Below, one piece after another: positions 52,742 to 60,576 of a stretch of DNA of 64,000 nucleotides (position 1 is its first letter; each line of letters starts with the position of its first letter). This DNA comes from WTFV01 sp965200895. Its GTDB lineage: Bacteria; Acidobacteriota; Vicinamibacteria; Vicinamibacterales; UBA8438. Location of the stretch: assembly GCA_965200895.1 (NCBI GenBank), contig CBDAVM010000002.1:558001-622000 (forward strand), given 5' to 3'. A program made the position numbers and the translations under genes. The notes beneath the pieces are model-generated. The model had not been told where the DNA came from and made no database searches. It was given only the letters and a program-made list of their open reading frames with translations.

Positions 52742-54853
52742 ATGAGGAGACGCATGCAATCGACTCTGGCGTCAGGTGTTGCGGCCGCCGCGGCCGCGGT
52801 GGCGATTGCCCTCGGTGCGAGTCCGATCGGCGGGGAGGGGCTGGCCCAGTCCGCCGGCATCGAACTCGACGCGGACGACATCGGCGGCGTGGTGACCAGC
52901 ACCGCGAGCCCGGAGGCGGGCGTCTGGGTGGTCGCCGAGACCACCGACCTGCCGACCCGTTTCATCCGCATCGTGGCGACCGACGACGACGGCCGCTACG
53001 TGCTGCCCGACCTGCCGGAGGCGAACTACGAGATCTTCGTGCGCGGCTACGGTCTGGTCGATTCGGCGCGCGTGTCGGCGACGCCGGGGCAGGCGCTTGA
53101 TCTGGAAGCCGTCGTGGCCCCCGACGCGCTGGCCGCCGCGCAGGTCTATCCCGCCGCGTGGTGGCTGTCGATGATGGAGCTGCCCGAGGGCGAGCATCCG
53201 CAGCAGGAGTTGGGCAGCTCGGTGACCGGCTGCCTCAATTGCCACCAGATCGGCAACGAGGCGACCCGCCGCATCCCCGACAGCATCCTCGACGGCGTCG
53301 ATTCGCACCTGGAGGCCTGGGACCGGCGCGTGGCCATGGGACCGATGGGTTCCGCGATGGCCGGGGCGTTCCGGCGGCTCGGTCCGCAGCGGGCGATGTT
53401 CTCCGACTGGACCGATCGCATCGCGTCGGGAGAGGCGCCGACCCAGACCCCGCCGCGCCCGACCGGCGCGGAGCGCAATGTCGTCGTCACCCTCTGGGAC
53501 TGGGGCACCGAGTACGACGGGCGGACCGACAGCACCCCCTCCGATGTGCGCGACGGGACGGTCAACGCCAACGGCCTCGTCTACGGCGTCGTACAGCCGA
53601 GCGACATCCTCGCCGTCATCGACCCGGTGGAGCACCGGGCGACCGCGATTCCCATCCCGTCGGGGGCGCCGCGCATCCTGACCGACACGCCCACTTCGCC
53701 CTACTACGGCGACGATCCCATCTGGGCGCGATCCTCCGATCCGCGCAGTGTCGCCATGGACGGCGACGGCCGCGTCTGGCTGACCGGCCGCGTGCGGGCG
53801 CCGGACGAGCAGCCCGGCTTCTGCACGGACGACGCCAATGCGTTCGCCGCCTACTTCCCGCTGGAGGTGGGCACGCGGCAGGTCTTCCTGTACGACCCGC
53901 CGACGGAGGAGTTCAGCGAGATCGACACGTGCTATTCGGCCGACCACAACCAGCTCGGCCACGACGAGCGCTTCTACTACGGCTTCCGCGACGGGGTCGG
54001 CTGGGTGGACGTCGAGCTGTGGGACGAGACGGAGGACGCCGAAGCGTCCCAGGGCTGGTGCCCGACGGTCATCGACACCAACGGCGACGGCGTGATCACC
54101 CCCGGCTGGACCGAGCCGCACGAGGCCGTCGATCCGCCCCGTGACCACCGCATCGCCTACGGCTGCTACTCGCCGGCCGTCAACGCCGCCGACGGCAGCG
54201 TCTGGTGCTCGGACAACGGCCGCGACGACAACACCCTGGTGCGCCTGGAGCTGGGCGACAATCCGCCCGAGACCTGCATCGCCGAGGTCTACATGCCGCC
54301 GCCGAGCATCGTGAACCCGCCGCCCTACGGCAGCGGGGGACTGCACCTGACCCGCGACGGCATCGTCTGGCAGGACTGGCGCGGCAGCGGCCACTTCGCG
54401 TCCTTCGACCGCAGCGTCTGCACCGTCACCAACGGACCGACCGCCACCGGGCAGAGCTGTCCCGAGGGCTGGACGTTCCACCGCATGGACAAGCCGACGT
54501 ACGCGAACGCCGAGATGCCGATCAACTCGGACGAGAGCTACCTGACGCAGATCGACCACCACGACGTGCTCGGCTTCGGCCCCGAGACGCCGGTCTACGG
54601 CGTGGTCAACACCGACTCGCTGGAGGTCTTCGTGCCGTCCACCGGCGAGTTCGTCACGATGCGCATCCCGTATCCGATGGGTTTCTTCTCGCGCTCGTCG
54701 GTCGGCCGCATCGACGACCCGGACGCCGGCTGGAAGGGGAAGGGCCTCTGGTCGAGCTACTCCAACTATGCCGCCTGGCACCTGGAGGGCGGACCCGGCA
54801 CCCTGCAGAAGGCCGTCAAGTTCCAGGTCCGGCCGCATCCGCTGGCGAAGTAG
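52742..54853 (+). CDS. Secreted cytochrome c/beta-propeller protein with CNA/carboxypeptidase-regulatory-like N-domain
   Basis: The 703-residue protein has a signal peptide (GVAAAAAAVAIALGASPIGG) and a carboxypeptidase-regulatory-like beta-sandwich (GVVTSTASPEAGVWVVAETT, DDGRYVLPDLPEANYEIFV). A c-type heme motif CLNCH (about 164-168) and a large propeller-like region follow. The propeller contains NGLVYGVVQPSDILAVIDPV, SVAMDGDGRVWLTGRV and NAADGSVWCSDNGRDDNTLV, similar to virginiamycin-B-lyase/NHL-type propellers. Related proteins occur with PQQ-enzyme clusters, but no reaction is assigned. A bulged 11-bp hairpin follows the gene at 54869-54900. Confidence 0.87.
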   Translation: MRRRMQSTLASGVAAAAAAVAIALGASPIGGEGLAQSAGIELDADDIGGVVTSTASPEAGVWVVAETTDLPTRFIRIVATDDDGRYVLPDLPEANYEIFVRGYGLVDSARVSATPGQALDLEAVVAPDALAAAQVYPAAWWLSMMELPEGEHPQQELGSSVTGCLNCHQIGNEATRRIPDSILDGVDSHLEAWDRRVAMGPMGSAMAGAFRRLGPQRAMFSDWTDRIASGEAPTQTPPRPTGAERNVVVTLWDWGTEYDGRTDSTPSDVRDGTVNANGLVYGVVQPSDILAVIDPVEHRATAIPIPSGAPRILTDTPTSPYYGDDPIWARSSDPRSVAMDGDGRVWLTGRVRAPDEQPGFCTDDANAFAAYFPLEVGTRQVFLYDPPTEEFSEIDTCYSADHNQLGHDERFYYGFRDGVGWVDVELWDETEDAEASQGWCPTVIDTNGDGVITPGWTEPHEAVDPPRDHRIAYGCYSPAVNAADGSVWCSDNGRDDNTLVRLELGDNPPETCIAEVYMPPPSIVNPPPYGSGGLHLTRDGIVWQDWRGSGHFASFDRSVCTVTNGPTATGQSCPEGWTFHRMDKPTYANAEMPINSDESYLTQIDHHDVLGFGPETPVYGVVNTDSLEVFVPSTGEFVTMRIPYPMGFFSRSSVGRIDDPDAGWKGKGLWSSYSNYAAWHLEGGPGTLQKAVKFQVRPHPLAK

Positions 54854-54868
54854 GACCGGCATCGGGCG

Positions 54869-54900
54869 GCGGGTGCGGGTCTGTTGCGCCCGCATCCCGC
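54869..54900 (+). terminator. Hairpin downstream of the cytochrome-propeller gene
   Basis: GCGGGTGCGGG pairs with CCCGCATCCCGC through 11 base pairs with one bulged T and a 9-nt loop. It begins 16 bp after the stop codon. There is no T tract, so termination is probable but not certain. Confidence 0.45.
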
Positions 54901-54967
54901 CCGCCGTATGGCTCCCTGAAGCAGATCGTCCGGTCACCCCACGTTCGCCGCTTGCGCCCAGGACCTG

Positions 54968-54996
54968 TTGACGTCTGACGTCCAGACGTCTAGAAA
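54968..54996 (+). promoter_or_regulatory. Methyltransferase promoter with operator between -35 and -10
   Basis: TTGACG (54968-54973) and TAGAAA (54991-54996) are exactly 17 bp apart. The spacer is almost filled by a perfect inverted repeat, GACGTCTG (54970-54977), ACGTC, CAGACGTC (54983-54990), itself containing several ACGTC copies. The predicted transcription start is at or just before ATG 55004, so the mRNA may be leaderless. Confidence 0.65.
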
Positions 54997-55003
54997 TCTC
55001 GTA

Positions 55004-56137
55004 ATGGATTCGCCGGTTCCCTCGCGCAGCCAACCCGGTCGTGTCCGCGACGCCATCCTGCGGGTGATGTCCGCGGCGTCCCGGCCGCTGTCGGTGCAGC
55101 AGATCGGCGATCGCGTCAACTTGGTCGCCGGCCCGACGCCGGCGTCGTCGGTGCGATCGTATCTGCGGTTGAACACGCCGGCGGTGTTCGCGCGGGAGTC
55201 GCGCGGGCGCTACCGGCTGCAGGGGCGGCTGTTCTCCGACCAGAATGGCGCACTGTTCGACGGCACCGAGCGCCGTACGGCGCGCTTCGGTCGGGCGGCG
55301 CTCTTCCACACCGACTGCTTCGACTGGCTGGAACAGCGCGAGCCCGACTCGCTGCACGCCGTGGTGACGGACCCGCCGTACGGCCTGCACGAGTACACGG
55401 CGAATCAGCAGGCGAAGCTGCGGCGCGGGCGGGGCGGTGTCTGGCGCATCCCCCCGTCATTCGACGGGCACGCGCGGTCTCCGCTGCCGCGGTTCACCAC
55501 GCTGACGCCGCCGCAGCTCGACGACATCGGGTCGTTCTTCCTGCTCTGGGCGCGGCTGCTGCTGCCGAAGCTCGTGCCGGGTGCGCATGTCGTTGTCGCC
55601 TCGAATCCGCTCGTCTCGTACATCGTATCGATGGCCCTCGCCGATGCGGGACTCGAGCGCCGGGGCGAGATCATCCGTCTGACGATGACCCTGCGCGGCG
55701 GCGACCGGCCCAAGGCGGCTCACGACGAGTTTCGCGCCGTCAGCGTGATGCCGCGGTCGATGTGGGAGCCGTGGCTGGTCTACCGCAGGCCGACAGAAGG
55801 ACGTGTGCAGGACAACCTGCGCAGGTGGAAGACGGGCGGCTTCCGCCGTCCGACCCCCGACCGGCCGTTCGGCGACGTGATCCGGTCGGCTCCCACGCGG
55901 GCGGCGGAACGCGCACTCGCGCCGCATCCGAGCCTGAAGCCCCAGGCCTTCCTGCGTACCCTCGTGCGCGCCGTGCTGCCGCTGGGGGAAGGCGTGGTGC
56001 TCGATCCGTTCGCCGGCGCGGGATCGACGCTTGCCGCGGCCGAGGCCGTCGGCTACGAGAGCATCGGCGTCGAGAAGGACGAGCACTACTTCACGATGGC
56101 CTGCGCGGCGATTCCCAGGCTCATCGAGTTGCGCTGA
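55004..56137 (+). CDS. DNA methyltransferase with N-terminal winged-helix domain
   Basis: The 377-residue protein starts with about 75 residues resembling a winged helix-turn-helix (RVRDAILRVMSAASRPLSVQ, QIGDRVNLVAGPTPASSVRS, RESRGRYRL). A beta-class methyltransferase follows: motif IV TDPPYG (about 125) precedes the SAM motif I DPFAGAGSTLAAAEAVGYE. DPPY is typical of N6-adenine enzymes. No restriction gene is adjacent, so it appears orphan. A perfect inverted repeat lies in its promoter, suggesting that the winged helix may bind and autoregulate. ATG 55004 is preferred; TTG 54968 would add twelve residues but overlaps the promoter. A truncated PIN gene follows. Confidence 0.9.
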   Translation: MDSPVPSRSQPGRVRDAILRVMSAASRPLSVQQIGDRVNLVAGPTPASSVRSYLRLNTPAVFARESRGRYRLQGRLFSDQNGALFDGTERRTARFGRAALFHTDCFDWLEQREPDSLHAVVTDPPYGLHEYTANQQAKLRRGRGGVWRIPPSFDGHARSPLPRFTTLTPPQLDDIGSFFLLWARLLLPKLVPGAHVVVASNPLVSYIVSMALADAGLERRGEIIRLTMTLRGGDRPKAAHDEFRAVSVMPRSMWEPWLVYRRPTEGRVQDNLRRWKTGGFRRPTPDRPFGDVIRSAPTRAAERALAPHPSLKPQAFLRTLVRAVLPLGEGVVLDPFAGAGSTLAAAEAVGYESIGVEKDEHYFTMACAAIPRLIELR

Positions 56138-56149
56138 AGCCCACCACCG

Positions 56150-56305
56150 ATGAGCGCCTTCATCGACACCAACGTGCTGAGCCACGCGCAGGGAACGGGC
56201 GCGAAGAGTGAGACGGCGCGACAGGTGATTCTGGCCGGCGGTGTCATCGGCGTGCAGGTGCTGAACGACCCACGAGCTCCCTCGTGGGTCACGACGAGGC
56301 GCTGA
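56150..56305 (+). pseudogene. Truncated PIN-domain toxin gene
   Basis: The 51-codon frame reads MSAFIDTNVLSHAQGTGAKS and then ETARQVILAGGVIGVQVLND before an unrelated basic tail ending at a stop. This is the N-terminal part of a PIN domain (catalytic Asp in FIDTNVL; VQVLN helix). The rest of the domain, with its other acidic residues, is gone. The break point coincides with a perfect hairpin (56267-56290). It starts 12 bp after the methyltransferase stop. Confidence 0.7.
56267..56290. terminator. Perfect 10-bp hairpin at the end of the PIN remnant
   Basis: GACCCACGAG and CTCGTGGGTC pair perfectly around CTCC. It lies between convergent transcription units (the methyltransferase/PIN side and the aldolase homologue) and is a plausible terminator, or the scar of the event that truncated the PIN gene. 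Confidence 0.5.
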
Positions 56306-56351
56306 CCGGGAGACCGGAGGCGTCGGGACGCCCCCGGTACTCCCTGTAGCG

Positions 56352-57227
56352 TCAGCCGCCGAGCGGCAGGATGAACTGCCAGCCCTCGTCGATGCGCTGC
56401 TGCAGGCGGACGGCGCCGTCGCCGCAGCCGCAGATCACGCGGTCCTGCGCCTTGCAGGCCTCGAGGACCTTGTCGTACATGGCGTCGACCTCGGGATGGT
56501 TCTCCGGTCCCGGAGCGGGGCCGAGACCGAGGTCGATGCTCATGTCGCCGGGCACGACCATGATGGCGCTGACCGGCGCGGCCAGGATGTCCTGGATGTT
56601 GGCGACCGCCTCGGCGGACTCGACCATGGCGACGACGAACAGTTCGCCGTCGGGGTCGAGCGGCCAGACGTCGGCGCGCGCGTGGTACTCGGCGGTGTCC
56701 ACGCCCCAGAGGCGGGTGGCCCGCCCGGGTCCCCACCCGCGTTCGCCGCGCGGCTCGGGCTGCGCGTCGTCTCGCATGGGCGGGTAGCGCGCGGCCTGCA
56801 CGAGCCGCACGGCCTCCGCACCGGTGTCGACGTGGGGCACGATGACGCCGAGGCCGCCGAGGTCGAGGACCTGCTTGACGGCCCACTTGAAGTCCTCGTC
56901 GCCCTCCTGCGGGATGCGCACCATCGGCGTCAGGCGCATGCGGCCCTGCTCGTCGCGGTCCTGATCCGCTTCGGCGAAGGCCTCCACGATCCCGGCGGCC
57001 GAGAAGGGCGAGTGCTCCATGTCGACGAAGCGCCAGTCCTGGTTGGCGATGGCGGGCCGTCCCTGCTCGATGGCCTCGATGACCTTGTTGATGCGGGTCC
57101 GCTCCTGGGCGCGGGCGTCGGGGACCGCAAGCCCCGCCGTGATCGCCAGCGCCGCCATAGGGGCGATTGTCAGCCGGGCAGGGCGAGACCGCGTCGACCG
57201 ACGGCGTGCAGTGTGAGTCGCGTGCAT
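56352..57227 (-). CDS. HpcH/HpaI-aldolase-family protein with signal peptide
   Basis: The 291-residue protein belongs to the HpcH/HpaI aldolase (phosphoenolpyruvate/pyruvate superfamily) fold. Motifs are NQDWRFVDMEHSPFS (catalytic His), LTPMVRIPQEGDED (pyruvate-binding Arg), the metal-binding Glu in AMVESAEAVANIQDI, and PGDMSIDLGLG (Asp). Such class II aldolases cleave 2-oxo-4-hydroxy acids. Unusually, the N-terminus (basic residues, then APMAALAITAGLAVPDARAQ) is a signal peptide, placing it outside the cytoplasm. AAGGAGGTG lies immediately before ATG 57227. It is divergent from the LRR gene. Confidence 0.87.
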   Translation of the reverse strand: MHATHTARRRSTRSRPARLTIAPMAALAITAGLAVPDARAQERTRINKVIEAIEQGRPAIANQDWRFVDMEHSPFSAAGIVEAFAEADQDRDEQGRMRLTPMVRIPQEGDEDFKWAVKQVLDLGGLGVIVPHVDTGAEAVRLVQAARYPPMRDDAQPEPRGERGWGPGRATRLWGVDTAEYHARADVWPLDPDGELFVVAMVESAEAVANIQDILAAPVSAIMVVPGDMSIDLGLGPAPGPENHPEVDAMYDKVLEACKAQDRVICGCGDGAVRLQQRIDEGWQFILPLGG

Positions 57228-57360
57228 GACACCTCCTTGGTTCTCTGTCTCGGCCTACTGTAGCGCAGGCCGCCGCCCGGTCCGCCGCAGGGGGCGCTGA
57301 CATCATCCGCTGCTATGATGGCTGTGCCGCCGGCTCGCGGGCGGCAGGGAGACAGAAGAG

Positions 57361-58173
57361 ATGACCGACTCGACAACTTCCGTTTGCGTGCGACTTCCTG
57401 TCGCCGCGCCGTTGCTGGCCATCCTGGGACTGGGGCTCGCCGGCGAGGCGCGGGCGCAGGGGGCGGATTCCTGTGCGCCCGGCCCGTCGCTGTCGGGGTT
57501 CGTCGCGCTGGCGAACGCGGACACGCCGGTTCACGCCGGTGATCGCGACGCGCTGATCGCCCTGTACCACGCGGCCGGCGGCGAGGATTGGAAGGACAAC
57601 ACGAACTGGCTCAGCGACCGCCCGCTGGGCGACTGGTACGGCGTGTGGACCGACGACGACGGCCGGGTGACGATACTCGACCTGTGCGGTCCGGGGGGCA
57701 ACAACCTGCGCGGCACGATTCCGGCGGATCTGGGCAACCTGGAGAAGATCCGGGAACTGCGTCTCTCGAACAACGTCCTGCACGGCGGGATCCCGCCCGA
57801 GCTGGGCAACCTGACCGGGCTGCGCATCCTGCGCCTCTCGAACAATGTCCTGAGCGGCCCGGCGCCGGCCACGCTGGCGAGGCTGGAGAACATGTGGGAG
57901 CTGCGGCTGCACAAGAACGCGCTGACGGGCGAGCTTCCCCGGGAACTGATGGAACTGCCGTGGTTGGCGCGGCTGCGGATCGAGACGAACGCCGGACTGT
58001 GCGCGCCGCAGGACGACGAATTCCAGGCCTGGCTGGCGACGCTGGACGAATTCGCGGGGGACTGCGCCGCGCCTGCCTCCGTACCCGCGCTGCCGCTTCC
58101 AGCGGTCGTGGGGCTGGCGCTGTTGCTGCTCGGCGTCCGTCGCCGGTTCCGGCAGCGCGGAGCGGCGTCATGA
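57361..58173 (+). CDS. Secreted leucine-rich-repeat protein with C-terminal anchor
   Basis: The 270-residue protein has a signal peptide (APLLAILGLGLAGEARAQ). A plant-like LRR start follows (DRDALIALYHAAGGEDWKDN, TNWLSDRPLGDWYGV), then about four LRR units of the NNLRGTIPADLGNLxxIRELRLSNN type. The C-terminus is a short sorting-like tail: PALPLPAVVGLALLLLGVRR, a hydrophobic stretch then Arg. That tail resembles PEP-CTERM/IPTL-type signals recognised by exosortase-like enzymes, although the PEP motif itself is not seen and the call is tentative. LRRs suggest binding outside the cell. No partner is adjacent. Confidence 0.85.
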   Translation: MTDSTTSVCVRLPVAAPLLAILGLGLAGEARAQGADSCAPGPSLSGFVALANADTPVHAGDRDALIALYHAAGGEDWKDNTNWLSDRPLGDWYGVWTDDDGRVTILDLCGPGGNNLRGTIPADLGNLEKIRELRLSNNVLHGGIPPELGNLTGLRILRLSNNVLSGPAPATLARLENMWELRLHKNALTGELPRELMELPWLARLRIETNAGLCAPQDDEFQAWLATLDEFAGDCAAPASVPALPLPAVVGLALLLLGVRRRFRQRGAAS

Positions 58174-58556
58174 AGACGGGAGATGTCCCCGGGCCATATG
58201 GCGGGGGAGTCACTTTCCCCACACGATCGTCATCGACTCGCGGGGCGACCTCTATGCGGCCGAGACCGTCGGCGGACGGCGAAACCGGAAGTTCACCCGT
58301 GTGAACGGCTGATCGCCGGCGGTCACGCGCCCGCCCCGAACGGACAACACGGTCACGCCAGCTCCCGGCCGACGGAGCACGGTCCAGGTTCCAGGTCGGA
58401 GGTCTGTGCTGCCGGGGGTCGATTCCTTCGTTCCCGGACTTCCGGGACGTTCTGTCCCATGCGTCCCACCCGCAGTGGTAGAATCGCACGACGAGTCGAT
58501 GCAGGCGCCGCCCGTTGGCGCGCGTTCTGCCGTGTACCAAGGAAGGAGGACTCGCC
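58174..58556. other. Intergenic region with an NHL/SMP-30 propeller remnant
   Basis: Between the LRR gene and a cytochrome gene is a fragment on the + strand at about 58200-58312: HFPHTIVIDSRGDLYAAETV, then GGRRNRKFTRVNG and a stop. It matches one blade of an NHL/peptidyl-hydroxyglycine-lyase-like propeller and has no start, so it is a decayed tail. The rest (58313-58540) holds no visible gene, and GGAAGGAGGA (58541-58550) is the ribosome binding site of the next gene. Confidence 0.55.
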
Positions 58557-58970
58557 GTGATCATGATCCTGGCGCTGTCGGCGCTGCTCGGGCAGCAGCC
58601 GGCCGGAGCGAACGTGGAGCTCGACTTCGAGTACTACCGGACCCAGGTGCAACCCATCTTTCTGGAGCGCAAGGCCGGCTTCACGCGCTGCGTCGTCTGC
58701 CATGCCGAGGGCGGGCGCGTCGGCTTCCTGGAGGAGCTCGCGCGCGGGCAGGACACCTGGAACGAGGAGCAGTCGCGCGCCAACTTCGAGGCCGTGTCGC
58801 GGCTCGTGGTGCCCGGTGATCCGCTGGCCAGCCGGCTGCTGATGCATCCGCTCGAGCCGGACGCGGGCGGCGACGAGTTTCACAACGGCGGGCGGCAGTT
58901 CAGCTCGCAGGAAGATCCGTGGTTCCGGACTCTCGCGGCCTGGGTGAACGGCGAGACGGCCGGGCAGTAG
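58557..58970 (+). CDS. Small secreted cytochrome c-like protein
   Basis: The roughly 137-residue protein has a short hydrophobic N-terminus (IMILALSALLGQQPAGA), then YYRTQVQPIFLERKAGFTRC and a single heme motif CVVCH (45-49). It resembles the N-terminal cytochrome modules of planctomycete-type proteins. Start is GTG 58557 or ATG 58563, behind GGAAGGAGGA. It is followed 38 bp later by a YVTN propeller and then by another cytochrome, so it likely belongs to a short electron-transfer operon. Confidence 0.8.
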   Translation: MIMILALSALLGQQPAGANVELDFEYYRTQVQPIFLERKAGFTRCVVCHAEGGRVGFLEELARGQDTWNEEQSRANFEAVSRLVVPGDPLASRLLMHPLEPDAGGDEFHNGGRQFSSQEDPWFRTLAAWVNGETAGQ

Positions 58971-59008
58971 GACCGGGCGAACGCATCAACAAGACAGGAG
59001 TTTCTAGG

Positions 59009-60034
59009 ATGGCCAAGACACACCGGTCGATCGGTTACCTGGCGGCGGCAGCGATTCTGTTCCTGCCCGTGACCGCGGCGGCGCAGACCGTGCGCATCGT
59101 CCAGACCAACAGCGCGGGCGACAACGTGCACTTCATCGATCCGGTCACCAACGAGGTGGTCGGCGTGGTCGACGGCATCGAGCGGGCCCACGGCGCGGCG
59201 CCGTCGCCCGACGGCAACTGGCTGTACGTGGCCAACGAGTCCGACGACACGATTGACATCGTCGACGTGAAGGCGCTGAAGGTGGTCAAGCAGGTGCCGC
59301 TCAGCGGGCGGCCCAACAACATCGCGATCACGCCGGACGGCCGGAAGGTCTACACGGCCATCGCGCAGGCCCCGGGCGCCCTCGACGTGCTCGACACCGA
59401 GTCGCAGGAGATCATCGCGACGATCTCGGTTCACGGCGGCGTGCACAACACCTACGTCACGCCGGACGGCAAGTACGCCGTCGCCGGCATGATCGGCGCG
59501 CGAAACATCACCGTGGTGGACACCGCCACCGACCGGCCGGTGTGGACCACGTACTTCGACCTCGGCATCCGCCCGATGACGTTCGACGTCAACGAGGACG
59601 GCTCGACGCGGCACATCTACGCGCAGCTCTCGAACTTCAACGGCTTCGGGGTCGTCGACTTCGCCACCCGCAAGGAGGTCCGGCGCATCGAGTATCCCGA
59701 GGTTGCGCCCGACGAGCGGACGCCCGGACACGGTGGCAACACCGCCCACGGGATCGGCGTGACTCCCGACAACCGGTACCTGGTGGCCAACAGCAGCCTG
59801 AACAGCAGCGTCTACGTCTACACGCTGCCGGAGCTGGAGCTGGTCGGCGGCGTCCGCGTGGGCCACTCGCCGAACTGGATCACCATCACGCCGGACAGCA
59901 AGTACGCCTATGTCTCGCTGTCGGGGAACAACAGCGTCGCCGTGGTCGAGATTGCCTCGGTGGACAAGATCGCCGAGATTCCGACCGGTGGGCAGGTGCC
60001 GAAGCGCAACGCCACGCTGATCCTCGATCAGTAG
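59009..60034 (+). CDS. Secreted YVTN-type seven-bladed beta-propeller protein
   Basis: The 341-residue protein has a signal peptide (GYLAAAAILFLPVTAAAQ) and YVTN/cytochrome-D1-like repeats: GAAPSPDGNWLYVANESDD, NNIAITPDGRKVYTAI, NTYVTPDGKYAVAGMI, IGVTPDNRYLVANSSL and NWITITPDSKYAYVSLSGNN. These are typical of propellers such as nitrite-reductase-like and quinohemoprotein-associated proteins; no cofactor-binding His is obvious. CAGGAG precedes ATG 59009. It sits between two cytochrome c genes, so it may form a secreted redox unit. Confidence 0.88.
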   Translation: MAKTHRSIGYLAAAAILFLPVTAAAQTVRIVQTNSAGDNVHFIDPVTNEVVGVVDGIERAHGAAPSPDGNWLYVANESDDTIDIVDVKALKVVKQVPLSGRPNNIAITPDGRKVYTAIAQAPGALDVLDTESQEIIATISVHGGVHNTYVTPDGKYAVAGMIGARNITVVDTATDRPVWTTYFDLGIRPMTFDVNEDGSTRHIYAQLSNFNGFGVVDFATRKEVRRIEYPEVAPDERTPGHGGNTAHGIGVTPDNRYLVANSSLNSSVYVYTLPELELVGGVRVGHSPNWITITPDSKYAYVSLSGNNSVAVVEIASVDKIAEIPTGGQVPKRNATLILDQ

Positions 60035-60041
60035 CATCGCG

Positions 60042-60476
60042 ATGCGCCATCTTCCTCGTTTCCACGGTGCGGCGGCCCTGGCTCTGGTGGCCGGGGCCGT
60101 CGCAGTCGTTCCGGCCCAGGAGCCGACCGGGCCTTCCGTGCGGGACGGCGTCTATTCTGCAGAACAGGCCGATCGGGGCGCGGTTCTGTACGACGACCAG
60201 TGCTCGGTGTGCCACGGTGCAATCCGGGCCTTCTTCCCGGAGATGGCCGCCCTGCTCGGCGATCACAACTTCAGGAACACCTGGCGTGGCCGTTCGCTCG
60301 GCGAGCTGTTCGGGTACATTCGCGAGACGATGCCCCAGGACGCGCCGGGCACGCTGACCCCCGGACAGACGGCCGACATCGTCGCCCATATTCTGCGCGG
60401 CAACCGCCTGCCGGCCGGCGAGACGGCGCTGCCGGAGGACGAAGCGGCGCTAAACGGCATCCCGTTCGACCCGTAG
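60042..60476 (+). CDS. Small secreted cytochrome c
   Basis: The 144-residue protein has a signal peptide (GAAALALVAGAVAVVPAQ) and one class I cytochrome domain: RGAVLYDDQCSVCHG (heme CSVCH at 54-58) and a late Met in ETMPQDAPGTLTPGQTADIV, which can be the axial ligand. The size and the ADIVAHILRGN helix are typical of electron-accepting cytochromes of dehydrogenases. It starts 7 bp after the YVTN gene. The pair downstream is convergent with the SpmA-SpmB gene. Confidence 0.9.
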   Translation: MRHLPRFHGAAALALVAGAVAVVPAQEPTGPSVRDGVYSAEQADRGAVLYDDQCSVCHGAIRAFFPEMAALLGDHNFRNTWRGRSLGELFGYIRETMPQDAPGTLTPGQTADIVAHILRGNRLPAGETALPEDEAALNGIPFDP

Positions 60477-60533
60477 CTCACAGGCTCACGGCCGCCGGTT
60501 GCAGCGCCCCTCGTCACCGAGCGGGTTTCGTCA

Positions 60534-60553
60534 CCCCGGGGTTTCGGCCGGGG
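60534..60553. terminator. Hairpin between convergent cytochrome and SpmA-SpmB genes
   Basis: CCCCGG and CCGGGG pair around an 8-nt loop in the 100-bp gap between the two convergent genes. The stem is short and no T tract is present. Confidence 0.25.
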
Positions 60554-60576
60554 AATACCCGTGGCCTCATTGAAGC

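Noticed and set aside
52772..55390. An 872-codon minus-strand frame over the cytochrome-propeller gene
   Set aside because: It is antisense to a gene with a signal peptide, heme motif and propeller repeats.
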